A DNA stretch of 64,000 nucleotides from an uncultured Armatimonadota bacterium. GTDB taxonomy: Bacteria; Armatimonadota; Fimbriimonadia; Fimbriimonadales; Fimbriimonadaceae. The notes under the pieces were generated by a model. That model was not told where the DNA came from. It worked only from the letters and a program-made list of their open reading frames with translations, and made no database searches. The stretch covers positions 142,286 to 206,285 of the forward strand of contig CAIYLG010000013.1 of the NCBI GenBank assembly GCA_903927025.1, in the 5' to 3' direction. The first letter of the stretch is position 1. Each line of letters starts with the position of its first letter. Below are positions 17,122-26,688 of this stretch, piece by piece. Both the position numbers and the translations under genes were made by a program.

Positions 17122-18939
17122 TTAATGGACCGGGGTATGCACAGAAAGCCACACTGGCTTGTTGAGGTCCTGAGCTTGCAGTTCAAAGGAGACAATGTCT
17201 TTGATATCAAGCCACTTCGACCCTGACAGGACGAGGGTTCCTGCAGTTTGTTTCGAATATTCAAATCCATGATATCGATGCCCACGAGGGTGCTCGCCTG
17301 TGTAGCCGCTGGTGTTGAAGTTTAGATCGGCAATGCTTCCATCCTTCAGATTTGCGATTGCCCGGACGCGCTGCTTCCCTGGCCGCCATTTTGATTGGGA
17401 GACGAATAGCTGCAAGCCCTCTCGATGGATCCTGACGGAACCATCTTCATCAAGGTAGAGATCCAACACCCGGCTTCCAACTTCTCCCTTTTCAGAGACT
17501 GCCAACATTTGCTTAGTTACCGGGATCGATTCTAAGGTCTTCCAGATGCCCTGACCTGACTGAACCTCAAATCGGATGTAGGGACGACTCGTTGCCTTGC
17601 TGTAAATTCGCGTCAAGGGGGTCATGACCTGCGGTTCGTGGTCAAATGTCAGCCTCTCTTTAGGCGGCCCTGTCGGCGAGTCAGCGGCAAAAACATCATA
17701 GGTGATCGAACCGCTGTTGCCTAAAAACTCTTTGCTCGGCTGGAAGAGAACATCCCAGACTTCGTCTCGCACGAAATTCGAAGGATCGTATTCGCCGAAT
17801 TCAAATCCATCTAACTCGGAACCGGGATCGAGCCATCGCTTGCCGTCCGCCGCATAGAGAATGACGCTTCGCCATGGACCCTCCTTACCAGGCTCTAGCA
17901 CCCCCAACAGCTTGCCAATTGGAGAAATCGCAGCGTGCTCGACTCCTTCGGACAATCTGTAAGCCTCCACCTCAGGTGCCTTTAAGGTGACATTTTCGAA
18001 TTTAACGAACTCGTAGGGACGTTCTTGAATTTCGAAGCTTGCAACCTTGGCTGGAGAGTTTGGCCAGTAAAAACTATGCCCGAGATAGCCCGGGTTGTTG
18101 GGGCCATCTCCACATCCTCCGAGCGACACACCTTTGGAGTCGTAAAACAGCACCTTTCGATCTGCGCTAGGGGGAATCGGACTCCCTAAAAGCTTGAAGA
18201 CGTGCGTCGGATTGCCAGAGCCTTCAAATGTCGTCTTTGCGATGTGGCCAGCCTCGATTCTTCCCCACGAACCGGACGCTATCACAGCCGATTGCCCCTC
18301 TTTGAGGTCCATAAATGGCATCACTGTGCCTTTGGCCACAACCTTATATTTTCCACGCGCAATTCCAAAGAGCACAGGTTGAGTCATCGTGTTTTGAACG
18401 CCAACTTTCAAGTTCACCGAAAAGGGCCAAGAGCTTATGACGTAGCCGTTCACTTCTTCTCGAATGAAGAACGGAAGCTCAATCCTCACGGGACCTACCA
18501 TCGCCGGGTCAGGGGAGAAATCATCTTTAACGGACCCACCATTTGGAAGGTAGGCAATTACGTCAATATCTCTCTCAAGTTCCGGTCTAACGTGGGTGCG
18601 TGTCCTCACCCCCGGAAGTTCCAACTCGAACACCAGCCAACGGGGGGTCCGGCCTCCGTCATTGCCTCCCGATGCTTGAGAATCGAGCCGCCGTTGGGGC
18701 CCGAGGTAGGGCTTGCCATTTGGCAGCCACGCATGATCGGCCATGCGAATCTCACGACGCCACGCCGCGTCCGCGACGACGACCGGTCGGACTTTGAATC
18801 CCGACAACATCTGGGGCGGGGCCGCGTCCGGGTTCGTTGAGGTCGAACTCGAAGAGGCATGGGTCAGCGCGAAGCATCCAAACGTTGATCCCACCAGGAC
18901 AACTCGTCGGAGCGCGGCAAGAAAGTGGTTGCGTGTCAA
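17122..18939 (-). CDS. Secreted protein of an unrecognised ~610-residue family (paralogue A)
   Basis: 605 residues starting at TTG with an N-terminal signal segment (RRVVLVGSTFGCFALTHA). The body is predicted beta-rich. It is a tandem paralogue of the gene at 19157: shared segments include FEIQERPYEF, LYAADG(K/T)RW(L/I)DPG, DSPTGP and the closing SGYTGEHPRGHRYHGFEY block. Both genes begin TTG ACA, which supports this start. No catalytic motif or known domain is recognised; the repeated AYLPN and IKARDxD-like segments suggest an envelope or extracellular role. The two genes probably arose by duplication. Confidence 0.7.
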   Translation of the reverse strand: MTRNHFLAALRRVVLVGSTFGCFALTHASSSSTSTNPDAAPPQMLSGFKVRPVVVADAAWRREIRMADHAWLPNGKPYLGPQRRLDSQASGGNDGGRTPRWLVFELELPGVRTRTHVRPELERDIDVIAYLPNGGSVKDDFSPDPAMVGPVRIELPFFIREEVNGYVISSWPFSVNLKVGVQNTMTQPVLFGIARGKYKVVAKGTVMPFMDLKEGQSAVIASGSWGRIEAGHIAKTTFEGSGNPTHVFKLLGSPIPPSADRKVLFYDSKGVSLGGCGDGPNNPGYLGHSFYWPNSPAKVASFEIQERPYEFVKFENVTLKAPEVEAYRLSEGVEHAAISPIGKLLGVLEPGKEGPWRSVILYAADGKRWLDPGSELDGFEFGEYDPSNFVRDEVWDVLFQPSKEFLGNSGSITYDVFAADSPTGPPKERLTFDHEPQVMTPLTRIYSKATSRPYIRFEVQSGQGIWKTLESIPVTKQMLAVSEKGEVGSRVLDLYLDEDGSVRIHREGLQLFVSQSKWRPGKQRVRAIANLKDGSIADLNFNTSGYTGEHPRGHRYHGFEYSKQTAGTLVLSGSKWLDIKDIVSFELQAQDLNKPVWLSVHTPVH

Positions 18940-19156
18940 GTTTTGGTTGCCTGACCGTCCGGCATGTGTTCATCGACAGCAAGAGTGGCGAATACACATT
19001 GATTACCAAATTGGAAATGAACATCGTTACCGTCTAGCACGACATTTGAGATATTCGTTGAACTGGCATCCACTGCCGATATTCATTCAAAGTGCACGCT
19101 GCGGCTAACCCTGGGTTGGATTAGGTTATCCCTCCGAGATATTTAAACGTCGAGCC

Positions 19157-20995
19157 TCAATTCACGGGAGCGTGGAGCGAGATCACGACTGGGACTTTAA
19201 GGTCCTGTTGTTGGATCTCGAACGAGAGGATGTCTTTGAGGTCGATGCTCTTGAAGCCGGACTGGACGTGGGTTCCGTTGAGCTGCCTTGTGAACTCAAA
19301 ACCGCGAGTCCGCTGCTCATGAGGTGGCGTGCCGCTGTAGCCGCTCGTGTTGAAGTCCACTTCTGCGATCTTGCCGTCTCGCAGGTGGGCGATGGCCCTG
19401 ATTCGTTGCTCACCGGGATGCCAGGTTGACTTCGACGTCACTGGAGTCTGCTCGTCTCTCCAGATTCGAATTGAGCCTGTATCGTCTAGGAACACCTCGA
19501 GCACCCTCGTTCCGGGTGCCCCTTTCTCGGCAGCGGCAAACATATGGTCGCTGACCACGATTGATTCGAGCGTTCTCCATGTTCCTTCGCCAGCTCGAAT
19601 ATGCATCTGCACATAGGGGTGTTTGGTGGGTTTGCAGGAAATCATCGTCATGGGCATTCGGAACGGCATCTCGTTCCACCCGGTCAGCGTTTCCAGCTTG
19701 GGGCCGGTTGGTGTGTCCGAGGCATAAACCTCGCAGGTTACTGGCGTCGATGCTGTGGAGAACTCATGAACGGGCTCGAACAGGATGCTCCACTGCTCAA
19801 CCAGCGGATGATTCCACGGGTCGAACTGTCCATATTCGTAGCCGGCCAGCTGCATTCCTGGATCGATCCAGCGCGTACCGTCCGCTGCATAGAGGAGGGA
19901 TCCGGACCAGGCACCGTCCTTGGTTGGCTTGATCAACCCGATGACTTTGCCAAGTCGAGAGTCAACGGCATGATCCAGTCCCTGTGAGCCCGTGTGGGCA
20001 GAAATGTGCGGTGGTTCGAAGCTGACCGCCTCGAACGTCGCAAACTCGTACGGTCGCTCTTGAATTTCGAAGCGACTAATATCTGCAATGCCATGCTGTT
20101 TGAGGAAAAACGAATACGCGTAGCCTGAACCGCTCGCTCTATCTCCGCAAGTTGCGACCACGTCTCCTTGGGAATTGTAAAACAGCGCCTTCCTCTCAGA
20201 CTTTGGTGGAAAGACGCCACCAAGGAGCCGAAATCGGTGGGTGGGAGAGGGCTTAGACTCCGCCCACGGCCTCGGCAGATGCGTCACTTCTAGTCGCCCC
20301 CAGGGGCCAGACGCAACAACCGCCTTTTGATTCTCCGCGATCGACCCAACCGATGCAGAACCCTTGGCAATTACCTTGTACTCACCCTGAGCAATCCCAA
20401 ATTCGACAGGTTGCGGGTCAGTGCTCTGCAACCGAAAGCCCAAGGAAGCGGCAGAAGGAGCGGGAAGGATGGCCGTGTTAGACGAGTCGCGTGCGATGCC
20501 GTGCCAAATGCTGATGGGCAATGGCCCTGCCGCACCAGCGTTACCCTCCCGATCCCCATCTTCGTCTTGATTATTGTTGTTCGGCAAGTACGCAAAAACG
20601 TCTATGTTCGCGGTCGGTGGCATTTCCTTTTCGTGCTGGATGCCAGCCTTCGGCGCTGAAATTTCAAACGCCAAGCACACTGGAGATCCAGATCCAGACT
20701 GGGGAATCATCCCTCGCGCCGACAAGCGCGCTTCCGCTCCCTCGTAGGGAAATCCAGCTGGAGTCCAGGAATGGTCCGCGATTCTCTGTTCCCCGCTGAC
20801 GGTGGCATCCTCAACTGCAACCAGACGCACGTTGTATCCGGCAATCGTCTTCGTGAAGGAGGCAGAGTCTCCCTTTGCGCCAGAATGATGGCTGGCGAAA
20901 GCTACTCGCCGACACCCAAAGTTGGAGCCGACACACCCGATAAGAACAATCGCCGCGAGAACCTGCTTCCCATTCATCTCTTTCGTTGGTGTCAA
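19157..20995 (-). CDS. Secreted protein of the same unrecognised family (paralogue B)
   Basis: 612 residues from TTG at 20995, or 606 from the ATG at 20977. The N-terminus has a hydrophobic signal (VLAAIVLIGCVGSNFGC) with a cysteine in a position that could be lipidated, though the residues before it do not make an ideal lipobox. It aligns along its whole length with paralogue A (FEIQERPYEFATFE, LYAADGTRWIDPGMQ, SDTPTGPKLETLT, RAIAHLRDGKIAEVDFNTSGY). The two are on the same strand, separated by 217 bp with no gene, downstream of the TPR cluster. Function unknown. Confidence 0.7.
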   Translation of the reverse strand: MTPTKEMNGKQVLAAIVLIGCVGSNFGCRRVAFASHHSGAKGDSASFTKTIAGYNVRLVAVEDATVSGEQRIADHSWTPAGFPYEGAEARLSARGMIPQSGSGSPVCLAFEISAPKAGIQHEKEMPPTANIDVFAYLPNNNNQDEDGDREGNAGAAGPLPISIWHGIARDSSNTAILPAPSAASLGFRLQSTDPQPVEFGIAQGEYKVIAKGSASVGSIAENQKAVVASGPWGRLEVTHLPRPWAESKPSPTHRFRLLGGVFPPKSERKALFYNSQGDVVATCGDRASGSGYAYSFFLKQHGIADISRFEIQERPYEFATFEAVSFEPPHISAHTGSQGLDHAVDSRLGKVIGLIKPTKDGAWSGSLLYAADGTRWIDPGMQLAGYEYGQFDPWNHPLVEQWSILFEPVHEFSTASTPVTCEVYASDTPTGPKLETLTGWNEMPFRMPMTMISCKPTKHPYVQMHIRAGEGTWRTLESIVVSDHMFAAAEKGAPGTRVLEVFLDDTGSIRIWRDEQTPVTSKSTWHPGEQRIRAIAHLRDGKIAEVDFNTSGYSGTPPHEQRTRGFEFTRQLNGTHVQSGFKSIDLKDILSFEIQQQDLKVPVVISLHAPVN

Positions 20996-21083
20996 TCCAC
21001 TCCTGATTCGTTCAGAAAACTCCGTGTTCTTTCTTTTGTCAGCTTAGACCCATGGGAAGAATTGCACTAGAGGGTCGTGCCCA

Positions 21084-23693
21084 TCAGGGAAACAGATCGT
21101 GAACTTCGGGGATGGTACCGATGAATGTCCCAGGCGTTTGAGCAACAGAATCCCATAATCCAGATTCGATGGGATGGGTGCCTGAAGCGAGAGACTTCCT
21201 AGAAGCCTGCAACGGGAAAAGTGAGGCCCTCGCTCCCGGTTTGCCCAGGTGCTTCAGGCTGTCATAACCCGGCCACAAGGCCGACTTGTCGGAGAATGCT
21301 CCGAACGCTATCCGCGATTGATAGTTCAATCCTGTTTCAGGAGCTAGCTCCTTCAGTTTGAGCACCGCAGTTCGAGTTTGCTCCTGGGTCGCGACGTGTT
21401 TGGGCCAAAGCTTAGCGATTCCTTCCCATGCGGGGATGGACCTAGGATCAATCTCAAGCGCCTTTTGGTAGCTTTCAACTGCGCCCATGAAGTCTCCGAC
21501 GGAAACGTCAAATTGGGCAGTTGCCAACCACACTCTTGGGTTCTTGGCTTGGGCGCCCTGGACGATAGATAATTCAGACCGGATTTGATCCTCATCGCCG
21601 AGAAAATCGTATGCCGGCGCTCCTAGCGGCTCATCCTGTTCCGCGTCGTTACGACGGTCCACGGCAAAGTCGACGATCACCGGCACAAGTGATCGCGCGT
21701 CTGAGGGTCTGCCGAGAGTGGCGAGACACCGATAGAGGCCAGACATGATCGAAGCAACAACCGTCTTTGAACCGGCCGCCATCATGTAGGCATCCAGCGC
21801 CGATGCATAGGCATGCGCCCATTCAAGACGTTCCGCCTTTTCCACCAGTGTCCTAACCCGGGCGGGTGGTTCGGGCCGGAGAGGGTCTGTGGCGATCTCA
21901 GCCTTTCCCGCGAGTTGATTTAGGAGGTTGGTTCTGTCTTTCACCGTGGCAGGTAGGGCCACCAACACCTGGCGTGCCTGGGCGGTCTGCCCGGTTCGGG
22001 CTAAAGCCCATGCCGCGTAGAAGGCGATACCGTGTCGTTCTCCGTAACTCGAATATCTGTTACGGTCGCCTCTGAACATGAGCCCTGACAAATCCTCGGC
22101 TCCCCACCGTGGATATTCACGGAGGAGACTCAGGATTTCTTTCGGTCGGTCCTCTAGGTAATAGAGTTCGGCAAGGCGTGTTCCCGTTTCTGGATCGGCG
22201 TTTAGCAGCCTGCCGTGACCTTCTGCGTTAAGGTTTACGTTGTGAACGTTCTGAGCAGCCTCGAGGATCGCGCGCTGCGCATCGGAGATACGTCCCTGTT
22301 CGACATAGGTGTGGTAGAGGTCTAGACGATTGGCTTCGGTTCCCAAACCTTTTGCCACTTTGGCAACGAAGTCCGCCGATTTGTGGTCGTCGAATACATT
22401 CGCTAATTCTAAAAGTTGGCTGGCGAGTTCGGTGTTGCCCATCTCAATGGCCCTTTCATAGCCAGAGATCGCTTCCTTGACTCGACCTTCCGCAACATCG
22501 AGTTCCGCCTGACGGCCCAGCCAAAGTGCCATCTTGTCCCGGAGAAATATGTGACTTGATAGCCAGTGGGCGAGGTGTCCTTTGACTTCAGCCATACGTC
22601 CGAGCGACCGTCCCAACTGCAAATACAGAGGCCACACGGATTCAACCGGCCTCTGCGCCATGAGCTGGGACTCCAGGTCAAAAAGGAAAGTCTGTTCATC
22701 CCTCGTTTTTGCAAACGAGCGCAAATCGACGTTGTTGCCGCTGATTGAATCAAGAAACTTCGCAGCATGCGCGGTATCCCCGCGCTTGGCGAGGGCTAGA
22801 CCATAGATGAGGTCGGAGTTATGGTTGCTGCCGGTGTTCTTAACTGATTCTTCACCGAAATGTTGGACCAGTGCCATAACAAATGCGGTGTCACCAAAGC
22901 CCCGAACTAAATCCCAGGGGGGGCTTTTGATGGTCCCAAGATTTGCTGTGACGATCGTTCGGGCGAGGTCCTGCGTCTCCTGCCCTTCGAACCGCGTCCC
23001 TCCTGAGGTGGAGGACTGAAGAATCTGCCTTATGATTCCTTCAGCACGACCCTTGCCGAATACGTGAACCAGGTTCGGCTGAGTATCCCACGGCAACAAC
23101 CGGTCCCCAAGATTGCGGTTGAGAATCAGCTTCTCAAAGAGGTCCAGGTTTCCTGTTCGCTCCGCAATTGGCAGCTCAGCATCGGAGATCAAGTGCTCTG
23201 AGTTGAATACGTCCTCCTTCAATCCAGCTTTGTCTGGATCCCGTTTGCTCTCCAGATAGCGAATCACTTCTTGGTCCCGGCCAAGGAGGTCGTCCATGAG
23301 CGCAAGTTCTGCCTTTCTCTTTGCGCTTGGCGGCAAGTTGGAAAGTCGCTCTCGAATGAGGGGCCAAGTTGCAGGTTCTGGCAGGGCCGGCATCACGATT
23401 TCCTCCCACTGATCGGGAAGGTTCCGATTCGAAATTTCCGGGAGTTCAGATTCCCACGTCTGGACAAGCCTCACCCAAGCTTCAGATGCCTCGCTGGCAG
23501 ATAGCTTTCGAAGGTGGCCAATCAGGGCGTTCGATTCATCTCTTGCCTTTCCAAAATAGGCTGTGCGGGCGGTTTTGGGAGACTGGGCGGCGATTGTTCG
23601 CAACGCCTCATCTGCACCAACAAGACCAGCCTGAGACTTAGACTGCCCCGACTGCAGGGTTGCCCATCCGAATAGGAGTGTTGCGATCATCAT
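21084..23693 (-). CDS. Large exported TPR-like repeat protein
   Basis: 869 residues with a short hydrophobic N-terminus (MMIATLLFGWATLQSGQ) and many helical TPR-type repeats, such as KVKEAISGYERAIEMGNTEL-like segments near the middle and GDFMGAVESYQKALEIDP towards the end. It is paralogous to the protein at 24281-26548: both share an N-terminal pattern of NDPxTA/EP-P-ATWP(L/Y)I followed by PPSAxRxALxxLxxxLxG. The ATG overlaps the upstream stop as ATGA (23693-23690), so translation is probably coupled. TPR proteins scaffold complexes; no partner can be named. Confidence 0.7.
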   Translation of the reverse strand: MMIATLLFGWATLQSGQSKSQAGLVGADEALRTIAAQSPKTARTAYFGKARDESNALIGHLRKLSASEASEAWVRLVQTWESELPEISNRNLPDQWEEIVMPALPEPATWPLIRERLSNLPPSAKRKAELALMDDLLGRDQEVIRYLESKRDPDKAGLKEDVFNSEHLISDAELPIAERTGNLDLFEKLILNRNLGDRLLPWDTQPNLVHVFGKGRAEGIIRQILQSSTSGGTRFEGQETQDLARTIVTANLGTIKSPPWDLVRGFGDTAFVMALVQHFGEESVKNTGSNHNSDLIYGLALAKRGDTAHAAKFLDSISGNNVDLRSFAKTRDEQTFLFDLESQLMAQRPVESVWPLYLQLGRSLGRMAEVKGHLAHWLSSHIFLRDKMALWLGRQAELDVAEGRVKEAISGYERAIEMGNTELASQLLELANVFDDHKSADFVAKVAKGLGTEANRLDLYHTYVEQGRISDAQRAILEAAQNVHNVNLNAEGHGRLLNADPETGTRLAELYYLEDRPKEILSLLREYPRWGAEDLSGLMFRGDRNRYSSYGERHGIAFYAAWALARTGQTAQARQVLVALPATVKDRTNLLNQLAGKAEIATDPLRPEPPARVRTLVEKAERLEWAHAYASALDAYMMAAGSKTVVASIMSGLYRCLATLGRPSDARSLVPVIVDFAVDRRNDAEQDEPLGAPAYDFLGDEDQIRSELSIVQGAQAKNPRVWLATAQFDVSVGDFMGAVESYQKALEIDPRSIPAWEGIAKLWPKHVATQEQTRTAVLKLKELAPETGLNYQSRIAFGAFSDKSALWPGYDSLKHLGKPGARASLFPLQASRKSLASGTHPIESGLWDSVAQTPGTFIGTIPEVHDLFP

Positions 23694-24262
23694 TCGAAGG
23701 GGTACCCAGTGGGATGATAGAGGCGGCCGATGCTTCCTACGTCTCTCGACATCTGGAAGAATCGGCCGATGAGGCGTCCTCGTAGAGTGAACCGATCAAA
23801 TTCCGGATAGATGCTTAGCCAGGTGTTTCGGTTGCCAGAATGAAGATTGAGCAGAGCACCGGTACCTGCGATGGGTATCCGCTGAAGCCGAGAGCGGATT
23901 GCCTGATAAACCCTGGATAGATCTCCAATGTTCGGAATGCCGATGGAGTCGCTCCAGTACTGCACGTCCGATTCAATAGACAGATTGATCTTCTTTAGCG
24001 CCAGCACTCCCATCTCTTTGGAGGTGAGGCGGGCTTCCCTCCCCACGGCCATGAGGCAATCCACCGCATCAATTCGAGCGGGATCGAGTGCGAAAGCCTT
24101 TCGGAAATCGGAAGCAGCTTCTCTAAAGCGGCCGCCAACACGATTCAGCATCCCTCTAGCCTGATAAGACGCGCTGTTCTTCCGATGCGAGGAAACCACA
24201 CGACTGAGGATTTGAAGCCCAGGAGTTGCCAGATCCGATCGTGCCAGCGTCTCCGCAACCAA
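23690..24262 (-). CDS. C-terminal TPR continuation separated from the upstream gene by an in-frame TAG
   Basis: A 190-residue open frame whose only start is TTG at 24262, with no Shine-Dalgarno. It is in the same frame as the 755-residue gene upstream: after that gene's TAG (24283-24281) only six codons (T-T-G-P-P-S) precede this TTG. It contains a TPR unit (FREAASDFRKAFALDPARIDAVDCL) and a C-terminal region ending YHPTGYPFE. It resembles the C-terminal part of the 869-residue paralogue (RKAFALDPA...ALKKINL versus QKALEIDPR...LKLKELA). I read it as the tail of one ancestral protein interrupted by a nonsense codon, or made by readthrough; it overlaps the next gene by ATGA. Confidence 0.55.
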   Translation of the reverse strand: MVAETLARSDLATPGLQILSRVVSSHRKNSASYQARGMLNRVGGRFREAASDFRKAFALDPARIDAVDCLMAVGREARLTSKEMGVLALKKINLSIESDVQYWSDSIGIPNIGDLSRVYQAIRSRLQRIPIAGTGALLNLHSGNRNTWLSIYPEFDRFTLRGRLIGRFFQMSRDVGSIGRLYHPTGYPFE

Positions 24263-24280
24263 CGACGGTGGTCCCGTTGT

Positions 24281-26548
24281 CTAGCCGACGGCATCAGAGA
24301 TCGTCTCCAGAGCCTTCAAGAAATTGCGACGAGCATCTGACTTCCGGTTCTGCCTCTCAAGGCAAATGCCGAGTGACAGACGAAGTGCCGCATCGGCGGG
24401 ACAGATAGCAAGCGCTCTTGTAAACTCTTCTTCCGCCTGCGGCAGTAGATTCACCCTGAGCAAGTGATCTCCACGGTGGCCCAATCGTATCGCTTTGAGC
24501 AGCTGCACGGTACGTCTCGCACCAGCTTGATCGCCTTGCTTTTCAAGGATTTGCACCCTTAATTCAGCCAGCTTCTCCCGGTATGAAAAGGATCCGATGG
24601 GGTCGATAGCCAATGCTCTTCGCACACCGGCAGCGGCCAGTTTGATATCCCCTCGGCGAAACATAAGGTCGCTTTCCCAAAGAACGGCACCTGCGGAATA
24701 GGGATTGCTGGCGCGAACATCCTTGTAGGCGGCGAGACAAATCTGGCCACCAATGCTGTTCAAAAGGTTAAAGCACGACGCGTTCTCGTCGGTATGCAGA
24801 AGAATATCTCTCAGGATCTGGACGGCAAGATCCTTCCTGCCTGTTTTGGAATATGCCCAAGCCGCATAGAACCCGAGTGGCTGCATTGGCTGTTCCGTTG
24901 ACGTTACACCGAGCTGCTGGTCTCGCCTATCCTCCACAGCAAGTGTCGGCTGAGCCCAGTTTGGAAACTTCTCCAGAATGGTAAGCACATCTTGCGGACG
25001 GCCGGCCCGGTAATAGGTGTCGCAGAGCAGCTTTGCCCCAAACTCAAATGGACCGTCTCCGGGATTGACCTCTTTGCAAAGGCTGATCGCCATTCGTTCA
25101 AGGTCCTTGAAGCGATGAGCCTCAATCAGTGCCTGAATCAGCCCATCTGATGGAAACCTAGCTGGCTCCCTAAGGAATCGAGCGACTCCCTTATCAATCA
25201 GCGCTTGATCACCAGAAGCCACCGCGGTATCGATCAGCTGGTAGGTAGGGTCATAGTCATTCGGGCCATTTCTCAGGCGATCCACTGCATCGTAATCACG
25301 AGACAGCGCCTGTAAATTCCCCGACATGGCGTCCAGTTCAATCAATTTGGATAAGAATTGAAGCTTCGTGTCCCGCTTATATTTGGGATTCTCGAGGAGT
25401 TTCAGAACGCGACTGGCAGCCTCGTGGGGCTTAAAGATGCCTGAAATTGCGCTCATCAACAGATTGCTGAAATCCTTTTTGGGGAATCGCGTCCCTAGAG
25501 TTTCGATGAACGGAATCACCCCGCTATCGCTCGGCCACTCCAATTCCTCTAGCCTCGGTATATCCTCAGTGTCAGACAAGAACTGGATTGACTTCTTCAA
25601 ATCTTTATGGGTGACGATTCCATAGAAGTAGATCTGTTTGGCGGAAGCACCCTGGCCACTCTGCTCCATCATCTTCTTGTAGCCATAATGCTCGATGAGC
25701 TTGCCGAGGTACGGAAGGTCCTTGACATCCTCTGCCAACTCCCAGTGGGCGGAAGGGATTTGATTGATGTATTTGAGGGCGACTTTTCGGCCGAGTTCCT
25801 TCACCGCCGTGCCTCGGTTGGACAGCTGATTTTCAGGATTCTTCAAATAACCTAGCAGCAGCTCGTCGGTGACCTTTGGTGACAGGCCAGAAATATCCAT
25901 GTCTCCCGTAGCCTCCAGTGCCAGCCGTGCCGCATTCCGTTCGTTCATCCTCCCGAGTCGCCAGTACGCGTCCAGTCTCGGAGTGATGGTGTCTGATTCG
26001 GAATAGCGTCCATTGCGACTGTCCGGAGACTGCAAAGCCTCAGCCTGTCTGTCGTATTCCTCGCAGAGGCGAATCACGCCAAGGTCATCTCCAGTGAGGC
26101 GAGCCACAAGAATGAGCAAGGCGGTGCGGTCTGCAGAAGGGGGCCGCTTAAAAGCCAGCGCTTTGATATAGGGCCAAGATGCGGGACCGGGCAAGGTGAT
26201 GAGGACATTGGAAAGAGTCCCTACTGGCTCGGGAGGGGCACCGCCCATCGCCCCATGGAAGCTTCGATGCGGAAGCGCGATCGCTTCATCCAAAAGCGCG
26301 ATCCACTTGGATGCCTGCTCACTCGGCTTTTCCGCCTGCATCTGGCTGACAAACTTGCTCAGATGCTCCGAATGCGCCTGCTCAGCAAATTCAATCTTGG
26401 TTTCCGGATCATTTGCCATGATCCGTCGAACCGCCTCGTGGGCGTTTATCAGCGGCTGATCCGTTCGACTTTGCCCCAGTGAAGCTGCCATCAAGGCACA
26501 ACTGACACCGGAGACCGCCGCAATTCGCACAAAGGCAATGATCTTCAA
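24281..26548 (-). CDS. Large exported TPR-like protein, ends at an in-frame TAG
   Basis: 755 residues from TTG at 26548 with a signal peptide (FVRIAAVSGVSCALMAASLGQ). Helical repeats run through the sequence, and the last 150 residues are clear TPRs (GDIKLAAAGVRRALAIDP, AEEEFTRALAICPADAALR). It stops with ...ISDAVG-TAG, yet the frame reopens at once for 190 more residues of similar character. It is paralogous to the 869-residue protein downstream. No ATG is available near the signal peptide, so TTG is the best start. It heads a minus-strand series that runs down to 21084 and perhaps to 17122. Confidence 0.65.
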   Translation of the reverse strand: MKIIAFVRIAAVSGVSCALMAASLGQSRTDQPLINAHEAVRRIMANDPETKIEFAEQAHSEHLSKFVSQMQAEKPSEQASKWIALLDEAIALPHRSFHGAMGGAPPEPVGTLSNVLITLPGPASWPYIKALAFKRPPSADRTALLILVARLTGDDLGVIRLCEEYDRQAEALQSPDSRNGRYSESDTITPRLDAYWRLGRMNERNAARLALEATGDMDISGLSPKVTDELLLGYLKNPENQLSNRGTAVKELGRKVALKYINQIPSAHWELAEDVKDLPYLGKLIEHYGYKKMMEQSGQGASAKQIYFYGIVTHKDLKKSIQFLSDTEDIPRLEELEWPSDSGVIPFIETLGTRFPKKDFSNLLMSAISGIFKPHEAASRVLKLLENPKYKRDTKLQFLSKLIELDAMSGNLQALSRDYDAVDRLRNGPNDYDPTYQLIDTAVASGDQALIDKGVARFLREPARFPSDGLIQALIEAHRFKDLERMAISLCKEVNPGDGPFEFGAKLLCDTYYRAGRPQDVLTILEKFPNWAQPTLAVEDRRDQQLGVTSTEQPMQPLGFYAAWAYSKTGRKDLAVQILRDILLHTDENASCFNLLNSIGGQICLAAYKDVRASNPYSAGAVLWESDLMFRRGDIKLAAAGVRRALAIDPIGSFSYREKLAELRVQILEKQGDQAGARRTVQLLKAIRLGHRGDHLLRVNLLPQAEEEFTRALAICPADAALRLSLGICLERQNRKSDARRNFLKALETISDAVG

Positions 26549-26688
26549 CTCTTTGACCGGGGACCGAATCTACAGACGGGTTGAGCTCGCTTGCCGTTAC
26601 GTCGCATGCTCAATATTACGGCAACTCGCATCGCAAGCCCTCACCCAGCTTGTTTTTCAGAAGCAAAGACAGGATGGGTGTCGCCGAG

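Noticed and set aside
24281..24283. TAG recoded as a sense codon across the genome
   Set aside because: Many other genes here end in TAG at sensible places, so only local readthrough or mutation remains possible.
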